64,000 nucleotides of DNA from contig NZ_RYZK01000002.1 of the NCBI RefSeq assembly GCF_003990645.1, positions 124,001 through 188,000 on the forward strand. Direction: 5' to 3'. The notes beneath the pieces are model-generated. The model did no database searches, had not been told where the DNA came from, and saw only the letters and a list, made by a program, of their open reading frames with translations. Positions within the stretch are counted from its first letter, which is position 1. Each line of letters starts with the position of its first letter. This document shows positions 1 to 9,353 of this stretch, piece after piece. Origin of the DNA: Shimia sediminis. Its GTDB lineage: Bacteria; Pseudomonadota; Alphaproteobacteria; Rhodobacterales; Rhodobacteraceae. The position numbers and the translations under genes are program-made.

Positions 1-1023
1 ACCATCAAAGGTGATCTGACCCTCGCGCTGCGGCAGAAGTCCGGTGATCACCCGTGCCAGTGTGGATTTGCCAGACCCGCTTTCACCAACCACAGCCAGG
101 GTTTGCCCAGGATGCAACTCGACATTCACATCCTTTAGGACATCGAATTTGGTGCCCTTGTACCGCGCTGTTACATTCTCAACCCTCAAAAGCGGATCCG
201 GTGTTGGTTGCTTTTCTTCGTGATCAATCGAACGCACCGAAACCAAAGCTTTGGTGTAGTCTTCCTGCGGGTTGTTGATGATCTGATCCGTTGACCCATA
301 CTCAACCGTATCGCCAAGCTTTAGCACCATGATATCATCGCTAACCTGCGCCACAACGGCCAGGTCGTGAGTAATATAGAGTGCCGCAACACCAGTGTCA
401 CGAATGGCGGCCTTGATGGCCATCAGAACGTCAATTTGCGTTGTGACGTCCAATGCGGTTGTGGGCTCATCAAAGACAACAAGGTCAGGCTCCGGGCACA
501 ACGCAAGGGCTGTCATGCAACGCTGAAGCTGACCACCTGAAACCTGGTGCGGATACCGCTCACCTATTGTTTCTGGCTCGGGTAGGCCGAGCTTACGAAA
601 CAATTCCACCGCGCGTTTTTCCGCCTCGGATCTGGAGAATTTCTTGTGCCGCACAGCCGCTTCCACGATTTGCTCCACGATCGGACGCGCCGGGTTGAAA
701 GAGGCCGCCGCCGATTGCGAAACATACGTTACTTCTCCGCCGCGAAGAGCGCGAAGGTCCGCATTCTTGGTTTGCAGAATGTCACGCCCATTAATCCACA
801 CCTCACCGCCAGTGATGCGCACGCCTCCGCGACCATAGGCCATGGTCGACAATCCAATGGTCGATTTCCCGGCTCCGGACTCACCAATGAGGCCGAGAAC
901 CTTGCCACGTTCCAAATCAAAGGAAACCCCATGCACGATCTCGATATCATGCGGTTTGGCATTCGGGGGAAAAACAGTGGCGCCGATCTTTAGATCACGC
1001 ACCTTGACTAGTTGATCGCTCAT
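1..1023 (-). CDS. Peptide-type ABC transporter ATPase, DppD-DppF fusion (C-terminus cut by window edge)
   Basis: This is the cytoplasmic ATPase of a peptide/nickel-family importer, energising the two permeases encoded just upstream. The 341 visible codons hold one complete ATP-binding cassette and the start of a second in the same chain. The first has Walker A GESGAGKS, signature VSGGQLQR, Walker B LVVFDEP and the H-loop THD. The second begins near residue 285 and has Walker A GESGSGKS. A double cassette is known for this family and replaces separate DppD and DppF subunits. The ATG at 1023 shares the four bases ATGA with the stop of the preceding permease gene, so translation is probably coupled. 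The second signature motif and the stop lie beyond base 1. The substrate cannot be read from the ATPase. Confidence 0.93.
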   Translation of the reverse strand, partial: MSDQLVKVRDLKIGATVFPPNAKPHDIEIVHGVSFDLERGKVLGLIGESGAGKSTIGLSTMAYGRGGVRITGGEVWINGRDILQTKNADLRALRGGEVTYVSQSAAASFNPARPIVEQIVEAAVRHKKFSRSEAEKRAVELFRKLGLPEPETIGERYPHQVSGGQLQRCMTALALCPEPDLVVFDEPTTALDVTTQIDVLMAIKAAIRDTGVAALYITHDLAVVAQVSDDIMVLKLGDTVEYGSTDQIINNPQEDYTKALVSVRSIDHEEKQPTPDPLLRVENVTARYKGTKFDVLKDVNVELHPGQTLAVVGESGSGKSTLARVITGLLPQREGQITFDG

Positions 1024-1838
1024 CCCCGACCTCCCTTCAGTGATGTGGTACGGTTCAAAATCCAATCCGCCACGAGGTTCACGCTGATGGCCAATGTCGC
1101 AATCGCAACGGCTGGCCAGAGCGCAGCACCAATGCCATAGACGATGCCGTCCTTGTTTTCTTTCACGATACCGCCCCAGTCAGCCATCGGCGGCTGCACC
1201 CCAAGGCCAAGGAACGACAGAGTCGAGATGAACAGCACCATAAAGATAAAGCGCAGTCCCATTTCCGCCACCAGCGGACTGAGCGCATTGGGCAGGATTT
1301 CACGGAAGATCAACCAGGCGCGGCCTTCTCCGCGCAGCTTGGCTGCTTCGACATAGTCCATGACCGCGATATCAACGGCCACCGCTCGGGCCAAGCGGTA
1401 AACTCGGGTTGAATCCAACAAGCCCATCACCACAATCAGGATCGGTACTGTTACCGGCATGACCGACAGGATGACCAGCGCCAGGATCAGTGAAGGAATG
1501 GACATCACCAGGTCTACAAAACGGCTGAGCAACTGGTCTGCCCATCCACCAAGTACGGCAGCCAGGAATCCAAGGACCGATCCCGTGGTGAAAGAGATGA
1601 CCGTCGCCATGGTCGCGATGAAAATGGTAGTTTGGCCACCGTAAATCATGCGGGTCAGAAGATCGCGCCCGATGTTGTCTGTGCCAAGCCAGTGCTTGGC
1701 ACTAGGGGGTTCCCAGACTCCACCGACAACTTCAGCCATACCATAAGGTGCAATCCATTGAGCAAAGATCGCCACTAAAAAGTAGAGCCCGGTGAAGAAC
1801 AAACCGACTGCCGCGGCTAGAGGAATATTTTTAATCAT
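1020..1838 (-). CDS. ABC transporter permease, DppC/OppC type
   Basis: One of two inner-membrane permease subunits of the peptide-type importer (272 aa). The N-terminus holds a membrane segment (residues 7-30), then the family hallmark HWLGTDNIGRDLLTRMIYGG (about 49-68), a block of membrane helices, and the EAA cytoplasmic loop (EAAKLRG...LPNALSPL, about 164-190) that contacts the ATPase. Length and layout are normal for DppC. The start overlaps the stop of the upstream DppB-type gene by four bases and the stop overlaps the ATPase start by four, so the three genes are co-translated parts of one operon. Confidence 0.93.
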   Translation of the reverse strand: MIKNIPLAAAVGLFFTGLYFLVAIFAQWIAPYGMAEVVGGVWEPPSAKHWLGTDNIGRDLLTRMIYGGQTTIFIATMATVISFTTGSVLGFLAAVLGGWADQLLSRFVDLVMSIPSLILALVILSVMPVTVPILIVVMGLLDSTRVYRLARAVAVDIAVMDYVEAAKLRGEGRAWLIFREILPNALSPLVAEMGLRFIFMVLFISTLSFLGLGVQPPMADWGGIVKENKDGIVYGIGAALWPAVAIATLAISVNLVADWILNRTTSLKGGRG

Positions 1839-2791
1839 TTCGGATGCCTCAAGCGTGGGTTCGACAGGATCGATACGATGTCGGCGATCATGTTCAACCC
1901 TATGTACACGGCCGCAAAGATCAGACCACAGGCCTGCACAACCGGCAGGTCTCGCTTGCTGACGTGGTCGACAAGGTATTGTCCCATACCGGGATAGGTG
2001 AACACGACTTCGACGACCACTACACCAACCACAAGGTAGGCGAGGTTGAGCATCACCACATTGACAATAGGTGCGACCGAATTCGGAAAAGCATGGCGCC
2101 AGATGATGATAAACATCGTCAAGCCTTTTAGTTCGGCGGTCTCGATGTAGGGCGACTGCATCACATTCAGAATGGCCGCACGCGTCATCCGCATCATGTG
2201 CGCCAGAACCACTAGCGTGAGGACTGTGACAGGCAGAGCAATTGCATTCAGTTTTTCAACGAGGGTCATCGAATCATAAATCGTAGAAACCGTTGGGGCC
2301 CACCCAAGTTTCACGCCGACAAAGTACATAAGAACATAGCCGATCAGGAATTCGGGAATAGAGATTGTCGATAGGGTTAAGCCCGAGATCAGTTTGTCCG
2401 GCCAGCGATCACGGAAACGTACGGCGACGAGGCCAAGGAAAATGGCCAATGGAACGGAAACCATGGCTGCCCAGAAGGCCAGAAACAGGGTATTCTTAAG
2501 GCGAGTACCGAGGCTTGAGGCAATGTCCTGACCATTTGTCAGCGCTGTGCCAAGATCGCCGGTCAAAAGACCACCGAGCCAATCAAAGTATCTTGCGACG
2601 GCGGGTTCGTTTAGGCCAAGTTCTTCGCGAAGGTTGGCCAATGCCTCGGGCGTAGCCGACTGCCCGAGAATCGACTGAGCGACATCGCCGGGCAAAATCA
2701 GCGTTCCAGTGAAAATTAGAACGGAAACGAGAAGTAGCAGGATGATGCCCAGCGCAAGACGCTGGGCAACAAGTTTAAGTGCGAGGTTCAT
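1835..2791 (-). CDS. ABC transporter permease, DppB/OppB type
   Basis: Second inner-membrane permease subunit (318 aa). It begins with a membrane anchor (residues 9-34), then a periplasmic stretch with the usual DppB pattern (PGD, SATPEALANLREELGLNEP, a GDLG turn), and five further hydrophobic segments. The EAA loop is in SPYIETAELKGL...HAFPNSVAPIV. It starts 1 base after the stop of the substrate-binding protein gene and ends in a four-base overlap with the DppC-type gene. Family assignment is secure; substrate is not. Confidence 0.93.
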   Translation of the reverse strand: MNLALKLVAQRLALGIILLLLVSVLIFTGTLILPGDVAQSILGQSATPEALANLREELGLNEPAVARYFDWLGGLLTGDLGTALTNGQDIASSLGTRLKNTLFLAFWAAMVSVPLAIFLGLVAVRFRDRWPDKLISGLTLSTISIPEFLIGYVLMYFVGVKLGWAPTVSTIYDSMTLVEKLNAIALPVTVLTLVVLAHMMRMTRAAILNVMQSPYIETAELKGLTMFIIIWRHAFPNSVAPIVNVVMLNLAYLVVGVVVVEVVFTYPGMGQYLVDHVSKRDLPVVQACGLIFAAVYIGLNMIADIVSILSNPRLRHPK

Positions 2792-2792
2792 A

Positions 2793-4373
2793 TCAGGCAG
2801 TTACCCACAATTTGATTGGTGCTTTGAGATCCATCAACTCAAAGCCAGCCGATTGCTCCCAACCAGCGACAGCATCGCTTGTGGCTTCAACCAAGTCGTT
2901 GAACATCGGGCAAATCAAACCGCCCTCATTGTGCAAAATGGTACCCATATCGGCATACATTTGCTTGCGTTTCGTCTGATCCAGTTCTGCACGAGCACCG
3001 ACCAGCAGTTGATCGAATTGTTCGTTCTTGAAGCGAGTATCATTCCAGTCAGCAGTCGACAGATAGGCTGTCGAATACATCTGATCCTGTACAGGACGTC
3101 CGCCCCAATAGCTGGTGCAGAACGGCTGTTTGTTCCAGACTTCTGACCAATACCCGTCATTCGGCTCCCGTTTTACTTCCAGAGGGACACCCGCTGCAGC
3201 CAGAGATTGCTGGAACAGGGCCGCAGCGTCTGGTGCACCGGGGAACGAGTTGTCTGAGGTGCGCAACAAAACCGGCCCGTCATGCCCAGATTTCTTCCAG
3301 TGATGCGCAGCTTTTTCAGGGTCGTACTCGCGCTGAGGCATCTCGGTGAACAACGGATAAGAGGAGTTGATCGGAGTATCATTGCCGAGAGATCCATAAC
3401 CGAACAAAATCTTGTCAACCATTTCCTGACGGTTCATGCCGTACTTCAGCGCCAACATCACGTCGCGATTCGAGAATGGATCGGTGTCCACATGCGCAAC
3501 GAACACATAGTGCGCAGGACCGGAACGAGAATGGACTGTGATATTGGGTGCCCGACCAACAAGGTCGGCAGTGCGCGGCGGCACACGGTTAACAGCATGC
3601 ACCTGTCCAGACTGCAGCGCCGCCATGCGAGCCGTGTCGTCATTGATCACCAGCATCTCGACTGTTGATGCATGGCCCTCGTCTCTCCAGTTGTTTGGGT
3701 TTTTCTCAAAAACAAAGCGCACGCCGGGCTCTGCAGACTTCAGCAAATAGGGGCCCGTACCAATGGCCGCAGTCGGATCATCTTTGCCGCCGTTTGGTTG
3801 AATCATGAGGTGATAATCAGTCAACAGGAACGGCAAATCGGCATTTGCCGTTTCAAGTTCAACAATAAGATCCATACCGTCGGTACGAACCATTTTGATA
3901 CCGCGCATGATGCCCAAGGCACCTGACTTGGTATCTTCACCCGAATGCCTCTCCAAGGTCGCCATAGCGTCCTCTGCGGTCAGCGGTTTGCCGTTGGAGA
4001 ACGAAACGCCGGAACGGATTTTGAACGTCCAGGTTTTAGCGTCTGGGGACGAGCTCACGCTTTCAGCGAGGTGGAATTCAAGACCTCCGCCGGGCGCCAG
4101 CCCAACAAGTGTTTCACCCCACATCCGGGTTACCATTCCGGCCGTGGAGTTTGATGTAAGAGCCGGATCAAGACTGTCCGAGGAACCGCCACCGCTGATG
4201 CCAATTTTGATAGTTCCGCCTTTTTGTGGGCCAGCAGCCCGCACAGCGTCGGCCAGCATCGTGTTAGCGACCGCAGCGGTCACACCCACAGCTCCGACAC
4301 GGCCAAAGAACTCGCGGCGGCTCATTTTCCCAAGCGCGGCACGCATCTTGTAATATTCAATCTGGTCTTTCAT
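2793..4373 (-). CDS. Extracellular solute-binding protein family 5, Tat-exported
   Basis: Periplasmic receptor of the importer (526 aa, normal for the SBP_bac_5 family). The N-terminus has a twin-arginine signal: SRREFFGRVG at residues 19-28, a hydrophobic stretch, and an Ala-rich cleavage region before GPQKGG. This implies export in folded form through Tat. The body has family 5 signatures such as GGSSDSLDPALTSNSTA, WTFKIRSGVSFSNGKPLTAEDA and GTGPYLL. No lipobox is visible. It is first in the four-gene transporter block and lies 213 bases downstream of the hydrolase gene. The linked hydrolase and peptidase-like genes suggest a peptide or amide ligand, which is an inference. Confidence 0.92.
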   Translation of the reverse strand: MKDQIEYYKMRAALGKMSRREFFGRVGAVGVTAAVANTMLADAVRAAGPQKGGTIKIGISGGGSSDSLDPALTSNSTAGMVTRMWGETLVGLAPGGGLEFHLAESVSSSPDAKTWTFKIRSGVSFSNGKPLTAEDAMATLERHSGEDTKSGALGIMRGIKMVRTDGMDLIVELETANADLPFLLTDYHLMIQPNGGKDDPTAAIGTGPYLLKSAEPGVRFVFEKNPNNWRDEGHASTVEMLVINDDTARMAALQSGQVHAVNRVPPRTADLVGRAPNITVHSRSGPAHYVFVAHVDTDPFSNRDVMLALKYGMNRQEMVDKILFGYGSLGNDTPINSSYPLFTEMPQREYDPEKAAHHWKKSGHDGPVLLRTSDNSFPGAPDAAALFQQSLAAAGVPLEVKREPNDGYWSEVWNKQPFCTSYWGGRPVQDQMYSTAYLSTADWNDTRFKNEQFDQLLVGARAELDQTKRKQMYADMGTILHNEGGLICPMFNDLVEATSDAVAGWEQSAGFELMDLKAPIKLWVTA

Positions 4374-4586
4374 TTCTAACTCCCTTGATTACAGCACAGG
4401 CTCTACTGCGCATTTTTCCCTAAGCAGAATGACGGTAATTCCTTGACAATCAAGAAACAATTCTCGCCCTGCACCTTTTGTTGCATTCACTTAGGCGTCT
4501 GGCACGACTAAGTGTGAATCTATCTGACAACCGCGAACATCGTCAGTCCACTCTATCTCAGCGCAATATGTGAACTCTTTGAAAAC
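4374..4586. promoter_or_regulatory. Intergenic gap before the transporter operon; possible internal promoter
   Basis: This is the only gap above 60 bases inside the leftward gene set, and it is AT-richer than the flanking genes. A separate leftward promoter for the abundant binding protein could lie here. No convincing -35/-10 pair, operator or strong terminator hairpin was recognised, so the assignment rests on position only. Confidence 0.25.
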
Positions 4587-6632
4587 TCACAAAAAATCGC
4601 GTGAAATACTGTCCTTAACACTCCTTTCGTAGATGAGTTCCTCATTGGCAAAGGCAGTCACTTTTCCAGTGACATAAAACGCGGCGGCATCAGACCACAT
4701 TTCCGAATAGGTTTCGGTCCGTAAGTGGATGCCGCCTCTCTCAATTTCTTCAGTCCAGTGTGTTTTCGCCGTGGCAGAGAGCGAGTCGTTAGGATGTATG
4801 CCCCACCATTCACGCGAAACACTGCCACTTATCAAACCATGCTGACGATCCCGACGTTTGCCATTGTCACGTTCGATCCGCACCGTCACCCTGCCAGAGC
4901 CCATATCAGTTTCGACAACTTGCGACTGACGCTCTTCTCGAAGCACGTCAACATCCCACGGAGCCTCTGAAACAGGCTCGGGAAACACCCACTCTGCGCC
5001 TTCAGAAGTAGGTCTCACAGGTAGATCAACATGGCCTTTTTGCAGCATAACGGGAACCGGTTCCGGCATTGGCCAGACGAGCGGCCAATAGGTGTTGCTT
5101 ATGGCAATTCTCAATTTGTGCCCCTTGGGAACCCTGTAAGCGCAATGGTCGAGTTTCACCTCGACTGTGATCGGCTTACCCAGCTCCAGAGCCGAGGGGG
5201 CAGCATGCGACTTGTGATGAGTCAAATTCAACAGGCCAAAACTGATCCGTGTACTGGCTCCATCGGGCAGCACATGGTTCAAGCGCACCGAAATTTGGGC
5301 CTGCGATCCCTCGGGCACCAATGTTAATGAAACAACAGGCGCGCCGGTGACGTCTACATCCTCATCCACCGGCAGCGTGTCAAAGCAAGCTGAAAGGGCG
5401 TCATCCGCCCTTTGGTCACCGGGCATCTCGGGTCCGGGGGAAAAGGCAAAATACTCTCCGCCTTCAAGACCGCAATGCTGGGGCGACGCTACTCGGCGCT
5501 CGAAAGCCTCAGAGCCTTGGGCAAGACCCAGATCAGATAGTGGCAGTCTTTGCATAGGCCAACCAATCGCGTCGTCAGCGAGCCAAATACCCGGACGGTG
5601 GCTGTATGAGCGCTGAGGCGGGGCGCCTTCGATCAGGTAGTGCCGATAAGCAGGGTCATCTTCAGCATTGTTTTGCTCGCCCTTGAGCCACCGATCCCAC
5701 CAGCGCAGAGCTTCTTGCAGAAAACCGATACGTGGCTCTGGAATAGCGAAATGAGGATACTTGTGAATCCAAGGTCCGGTGATCCCTTTGGCTCCGGGCA
5801 CATTTTGCACCAAGGTTGGAGCAGTGTTTTTGTACCCGTCACCCCAGCCACCTATGGTCAAAACCTTGGCCTTGATTGCGGCATAGTCTTCGCAAACGGA
5901 TCCGTGCCTCCAATAGGAATCCCGACGCTGGTGCCGCAGCCATGTGGAGATCAGAAAAGGTTCGTTTTCAAGCCTCTCAAGCCAAAGCTCACGCCAGTTC
6001 GGGCGCAGTGCCGGATCGGGCGGTCGAGAAGAATAGGCCCACATCTGCGAACTCCAACCGAAGTTTTCATTCAGCAGACAGCCACCTTTGTAATGAATGT
6101 CATCGTGATATCGGTCTGTCGTCGCACAAAGCGAGATAATGGCCTTGAGAGGTTCCGGTTGCAGTGCAGCCACCTGCAAGCTGTTGAAACCGCCCCAGCT
6201 GATGCCCATCATCCCGACGTTTCCGGTGGACCAAGGCTGACTCGCAAGCCAAGTGATGACATCGACCGCATCAGCGAGTTCTTGGGGAGAGTACTCATCC
6301 TGCATGAGGCCTTCGCTATCTCCATTTCCACGCATATCAACGCGCACACAAGCGTAGCCACGTTTCGCCAGCCAGGGATGCGTCAAGGCATCACGCGCTG
6401 TGGTGCCGTCACGCTTGCGGTAAGGAAGGTACTCAAGGATGACAGGAACCGGATCAGCAGACGCGTCTTTTGGCAACCAAACCCGCGCAGACAAACGGCA
6501 GCCATCTGGCAAAACTATGCCTAGGTCTGGCCATTCCTCAATGGTTCGAAGCGTGTTCTTAGCAACTGACATGGGCGACCTCAGAGCCTGTGCTTCTGAT
6601 TTGAGCCAGAAGCCAACCGATCCGAGAGGCAT
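4587..6632 (-). CDS. CocE/NonD (peptidase S15-like) alpha/beta-hydrolase
   Basis: Serine hydrolase of the CocE / X-Pro dipeptidyl-peptidase superfamily, which cleaves esters or amides. The alpha/beta-hydrolase core has the nucleophile elbow GISWGG (Ser145 from the upstream start), an acid in GGWGDGYKN and a His in GPWIHKYPH. The C-terminal half is the jelly-roll domain typical of the family (VSLTLVPEGSQAQISVRLNHVLPDG). At 681 aa it is slightly long. An ATG at 6572 (MSVAKNTL) would remove 20 residues that do not resemble the family; both starts have a weak purine stretch upstream, so the start is uncertain. There is no signal peptide, so it acts in the cytoplasm, after import by the adjacent ABC system. 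The specific substrate is unknown. Confidence 0.88.
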   Translation of the reverse strand: MPLGSVGFWLKSEAQALRSPMSVAKNTLRTIEEWPDLGIVLPDGCRLSARVWLPKDASADPVPVILEYLPYRKRDGTTARDALTHPWLAKRGYACVRVDMRGNGDSEGLMQDEYSPQELADAVDVITWLASQPWSTGNVGMMGISWGGFNSLQVAALQPEPLKAIISLCATTDRYHDDIHYKGGCLLNENFGWSSQMWAYSSRPPDPALRPNWRELWLERLENEPFLISTWLRHQRRDSYWRHGSVCEDYAAIKAKVLTIGGWGDGYKNTAPTLVQNVPGAKGITGPWIHKYPHFAIPEPRIGFLQEALRWWDRWLKGEQNNAEDDPAYRHYLIEGAPPQRSYSHRPGIWLADDAIGWPMQRLPLSDLGLAQGSEAFERRVASPQHCGLEGGEYFAFSPGPEMPGDQRADDALSACFDTLPVDEDVDVTGAPVVSLTLVPEGSQAQISVRLNHVLPDGASTRISFGLLNLTHHKSHAAPSALELGKPITVEVKLDHCAYRVPKGHKLRIAISNTYWPLVWPMPEPVPVMLQKGHVDLPVRPTSEGAEWVFPEPVSEAPWDVDVLREERQSQVVETDMGSGRVTVRIERDNGKRRDRQHGLISGSVSREWWGIHPNDSLSATAKTHWTEEIERGGIHLRTETYSEMWSDAAAFYVTGKVTAFANEELIYERSVKDSISRDFL

Positions 6633-6691
6633 TCAATCCTGTTTATCATGATTTCTATCATCAGCCTTTTGGCACCTTGGCTTTTGGTCAT

Positions 6692-7816
6692 TTAAGCTGG
6701 CATCTTGTTAGTGTGTTGGCCAGATGGAAACCGAGTGAGTGACTTTGCGGCGTTCAAAAGGCAGTGCGCGGCTGTTGCCAGCGACTGACCATTGGTAGCA
6801 GCATCCGGCAAATCTGCCTGCGTATGAAACAGCTTTGTTTGGCCTGCGATCGACAGCATTGGGTACTCATTTGACGCCCAGCATTGCGCTTCACCCAGCC
6901 AGAATTCAGGATTCGAAGGATCCTTTGGAATCTCGGGAACTAAGTCCAATTGCAGCAATGCCTCGGAGATTTCATTGTAATTTGGAGATGGGGCGGAACA
7001 AACGGCCACCAAATCGGCGTCAGTATTTCCAACACACGAGCCAATGTGAAGAACTCCGGACAAAGAAGCACCTTGGTAGATCGTGTTCATCTGATAACCG
7101 CCCAGGCTTCCTATTTCGTGCCCTTGTGCCAGCAACAAATGGACCGTTCTAGTTTTGGACATCTCACGAGCAACCGTTATTGCAATAGCCAAACCTGCGG
7201 CGCGTTCGCCGGCACACTCAAACCATCCAGACACCGGTGTCGTGACGACCAGAGGATACTCTGGGTTTGGGCCTTGGAAAATAGCCCGAATACACTCTGA
7301 CCTGCGCGTTTCGATTGAAGCTTGGCAATGTAGTGGGATTGGAGCCTTTGAGATCTCTTTCCTAAACTCGGGACTGGCAAGCACGGTTGGAAAATCCAAA
7401 CCCGCCCCCTCTTTGCGGTTGATTCCACACAAACCAGCAACAGAACTGTCCGTGGACAAAATCAAACCGTCATTGCCCTGGAGCTGCGCGCGGCCTGTAA
7501 GCGCATTGAGGGTGTCAGAGATTTCCGTGTCTGAACCAGCAATATCTATGCCCGAAATCATCGGGTTGGAAATTATCGTCTCTCCGGTCCAGCAAAAGTA
7601 CAGCATTTCAACACTGCCGGGAGATGTACCTCTTTCGCTGTTCACTACCGACTTAAAAAACGGATAGTCAAATGGGAGGAAGTCAACTGCTGCGCCTTGT
7701 TCTTGAAGAAGACAACGCAACCACTCAGCACATTGATCCATCTGCGCCCAACCGGTTCGATGCCAGCCAAACGAGGCATATCTTTTTACTATGTCTGTCA
7801 TAAACGACGTGTTCAT
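6692..7816 (-). CDS. M28-peptidase-like protein with incomplete metal site
   Basis: A 374-aa protein with no signal peptide and the outline of an M28 zinc aminopeptidase with a PA-like insert. Residues 189-222 match the strand-helix region that normally carries the HxD and Asp ligands, but read TTPVSGWFECAGERAAG. GHEIGSLGG (232-240) matches the EExGLxGS motif with the catalytic Glu replaced by His233. HIGS (257-260) has Ser where an Asp ligand is expected. KLFHTQADLPD (328-338) keeps the last His. Several ligands therefore seem lost. It is the first gene of the leftward set, 59 bases before the CocE-type hydrolase, opposite the LysR gene. It may be a divergent amidase or a non-catalytic relative. 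The fold assignment is from motif reading only. Confidence 0.6.
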   Translation of the reverse strand: MNTSFMTDIVKRYASFGWHRTGWAQMDQCAEWLRCLLQEQGAAVDFLPFDYPFFKSVVNSERGTSPGSVEMLYFCWTGETIISNPMISGIDIAGSDTEISDTLNALTGRAQLQGNDGLILSTDSSVAGLCGINRKEGAGLDFPTVLASPEFRKEISKAPIPLHCQASIETRRSECIRAIFQGPNPEYPLVVTTPVSGWFECAGERAAGLAIAITVAREMSKTRTVHLLLAQGHEIGSLGGYQMNTIYQGASLSGVLHIGSCVGNTDADLVAVCSAPSPNYNEISEALLQLDLVPEIPKDPSNPEFWLGEAQCWASNEYPMLSIAGQTKLFHTQADLPDAATNGQSLATAAHCLLNAAKSLTRFPSGQHTNKMPA

Positions 7817-7939
7817 TTGAATCCCCGGCAGAGCGTACGATGGTTAAAGGTAAAGAGCTCTCTCAAGCAGCATTGCACTTTCTCAGAATCAAAAGGTAGC
7901 AACCGCACGGTATTTAGGCTAATATCATTTTTTGGAACT

Positions 7940-7951
7940 ATTATTTATAAT
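7940..7951. promoter_or_regulatory. Candidate LysR operator (AT-rich dyad)
   Basis: ATTATTTATAAT is a short inverted repeat in the 146-base divergent region between the LysR gene and the M28-like gene, 11 bases before the LysR start codon. LysR proteins usually bind AT-rich dyads in such intergenic regions and repress themselves. Longer arms ATATC (7922-7926) and GATAT (7955-7959) surround it. This is a position- and shape-based suggestion only. Confidence 0.3.
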
Positions 7952-7962
7952 TCGGATATCAT

Positions 7963-8868
7963 GTGAAATTCTCCGATCGCGAAATCAGTGTTTTTCAGGC
8001 AATCATGTCGACCGGGTCCGTTTCCGCAGCGGGTAGCCGGCTGAATCTCTCCCAACCTAGCGTCAGCCGCTTGCTAAGCGAGCTTGAAGCTAAATTTGGA
8101 TGCAGGCTGTTTGTTCGACATGCCCGCGGCATGGCCCCGACTCCGGAAGCGAAAGCTTTCTTGGTCGAAGTAGAGCGCAAACTGATGGTTATGACGTCTC
8201 TTGAGGATCTGGCGTCGCAGATTGCTAACAAGGACCAAGGCGGGCTTGTCGTTGGGACAAACGCAGGGTTTTCTGTTTCAATCGTACCTCAAGCCGTGAA
8301 GTTTTTGAACGTCTTGGACAAGCCGATATCAGTCGACATTCTCGTAAAATCATCGCAGCGAGTAATCGACTACGTGCGCAGCGGCCTAGTTGAACTGGGA
8401 CTCGTGCACGCCACGGATGTTCCATTAGGAGTTGAGGTTTTAAAAAAAGGAGAAGTCCCATATGTGGCAATTCTGCCGGAACATCACGCGCTCACAAAGT
8501 CAAATGATAAACTGAACTTAGAGGCCTTAAAAAATGAAAGACTTTCAGGGCCTGACGGGGCGGTGTCCGAAGTAATTAAAGCACGTCGCATCGGGCGATA
8601 CCCTGAGCATCAGATTGTCTCTGGTGTCTCCTTGGCGGCACTTGAAGTGGCGGTTTGCACTGGCGCGGTGCCTATCGTGGACGCCTTCATAGCGCGAAAC
8701 TGGATCACAAAAAACGGTGGTGTTGCCCACGTCTTAAACGACCTTCCAGGTTTCAATTATGCCTTGCTTGCGCCTACAGAAACTCAGAAATCACAGATCG
8801 CGCAAAAATTGCTTGAATCTTTAGTGCAGACGCTGGACCAAACAGCAAGCTGGGCGACAGAGCTCTGA
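7963..8868 (+). CDS. LysR-family transcriptional regulator
   Basis: A 301-aa LysR regulator. Residues 5-60 form the winged helix-turn-helix (FQAIMSTGSVSAAGSRLNLSQPSVSRLLSELEAKFGCRLFVR) and the rest is the periplasmic-binding-like effector domain, starting near residue 90 (GGLVVGTNAGFSVSIVPQAV). The start is a GTG at 7963; the ATG at 7961 is out of frame and hits a stop at once. The gene is divergent from the leftward hydrolase/transporter set, the usual arrangement for a local activator of that set. The coinducer is probably a pathway intermediate, which is inferred. Base composition is AT-richer than the core genes to the right. Confidence 0.92.
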   Translation: MKFSDREISVFQAIMSTGSVSAAGSRLNLSQPSVSRLLSELEAKFGCRLFVRHARGMAPTPEAKAFLVEVERKLMVMTSLEDLASQIANKDQGGLVVGTNAGFSVSIVPQAVKFLNVLDKPISVDILVKSSQRVIDYVRSGLVELGLVHATDVPLGVEVLKKGEVPYVAILPEHHALTKSNDKLNLEALKNERLSGPDGAVSEVIKARRIGRYPEHQIVSGVSLAALEVAVCTGAVPIVDAFIARNWITKNGGVAHVLNDLPGFNYALLAPTETQKSQIAQKLLESLVQTLDQTASWATEL

Positions 8869-9353
8869 ATGCCACAGGCATTTAGCTTGTGTAATCCTGG
8901 TCGACCATGGATGTGCACCGCCGAAGCCTGAGCATTCTTACGATCTTCGTTCCATTTTCGGTTCAGCTCAATGTTGCCGCGCCTTTGCTCATGCAAGAGT
9001 TTTCGCTGAGAGGTCACCCCCCCCAAAAAAAAACGCGAAGCGTGGTCAAAGCAAAAAATTGGCACAGGTGGCTTTCCAGCCCCCTCCATTTTGCCGTCTC
9101 AGTTCTCAAAGAGGCGTTACGATAGCCGTTAGGTTTGGCGACAACCTGTCTTCATTTCCATTCCGAAAACACTTTGTCAGCACCCAAAGCTGTGCCTCGC
9201 AGACCCAACCGACACCAACCGGGATTTGCTCTGGCTTATAAAGCCTTCACGGTCATGCCATCCAATTTTCAAATAGCTTAGCTAAATAATATTACTTCTT
9301 CCGTGTATCAAACCCCGGTACTCTTTTGCGCATGCACTCTGGAGGCATTATTG
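8869..9353. other. Long intergenic region without a recognised gene
   Basis: These 485 bases separate the LysR gene from the sulfatase gene. No reading frame with a ribosome binding site and a protein-like sequence was found on either strand. It contains adjacent homopolymers, eight C at 9017-9024 directly followed by nine A at 9025-9033. The last 60 bases are AT-rich (AAATAGCTTAGCTAAATAATATTAC) up to about 9296 and probably hold the sulfatase promoter, but no clear -35/-10 pair was identified. Confidence 0.4.

Noticed and set aside
8907-9125. A short rightward frame (MDVHRRSLS) in the gap before the sulfatase
   Set aside because: No ribosome site, no protein-like pattern and it runs through the C8A9 homopolymer.
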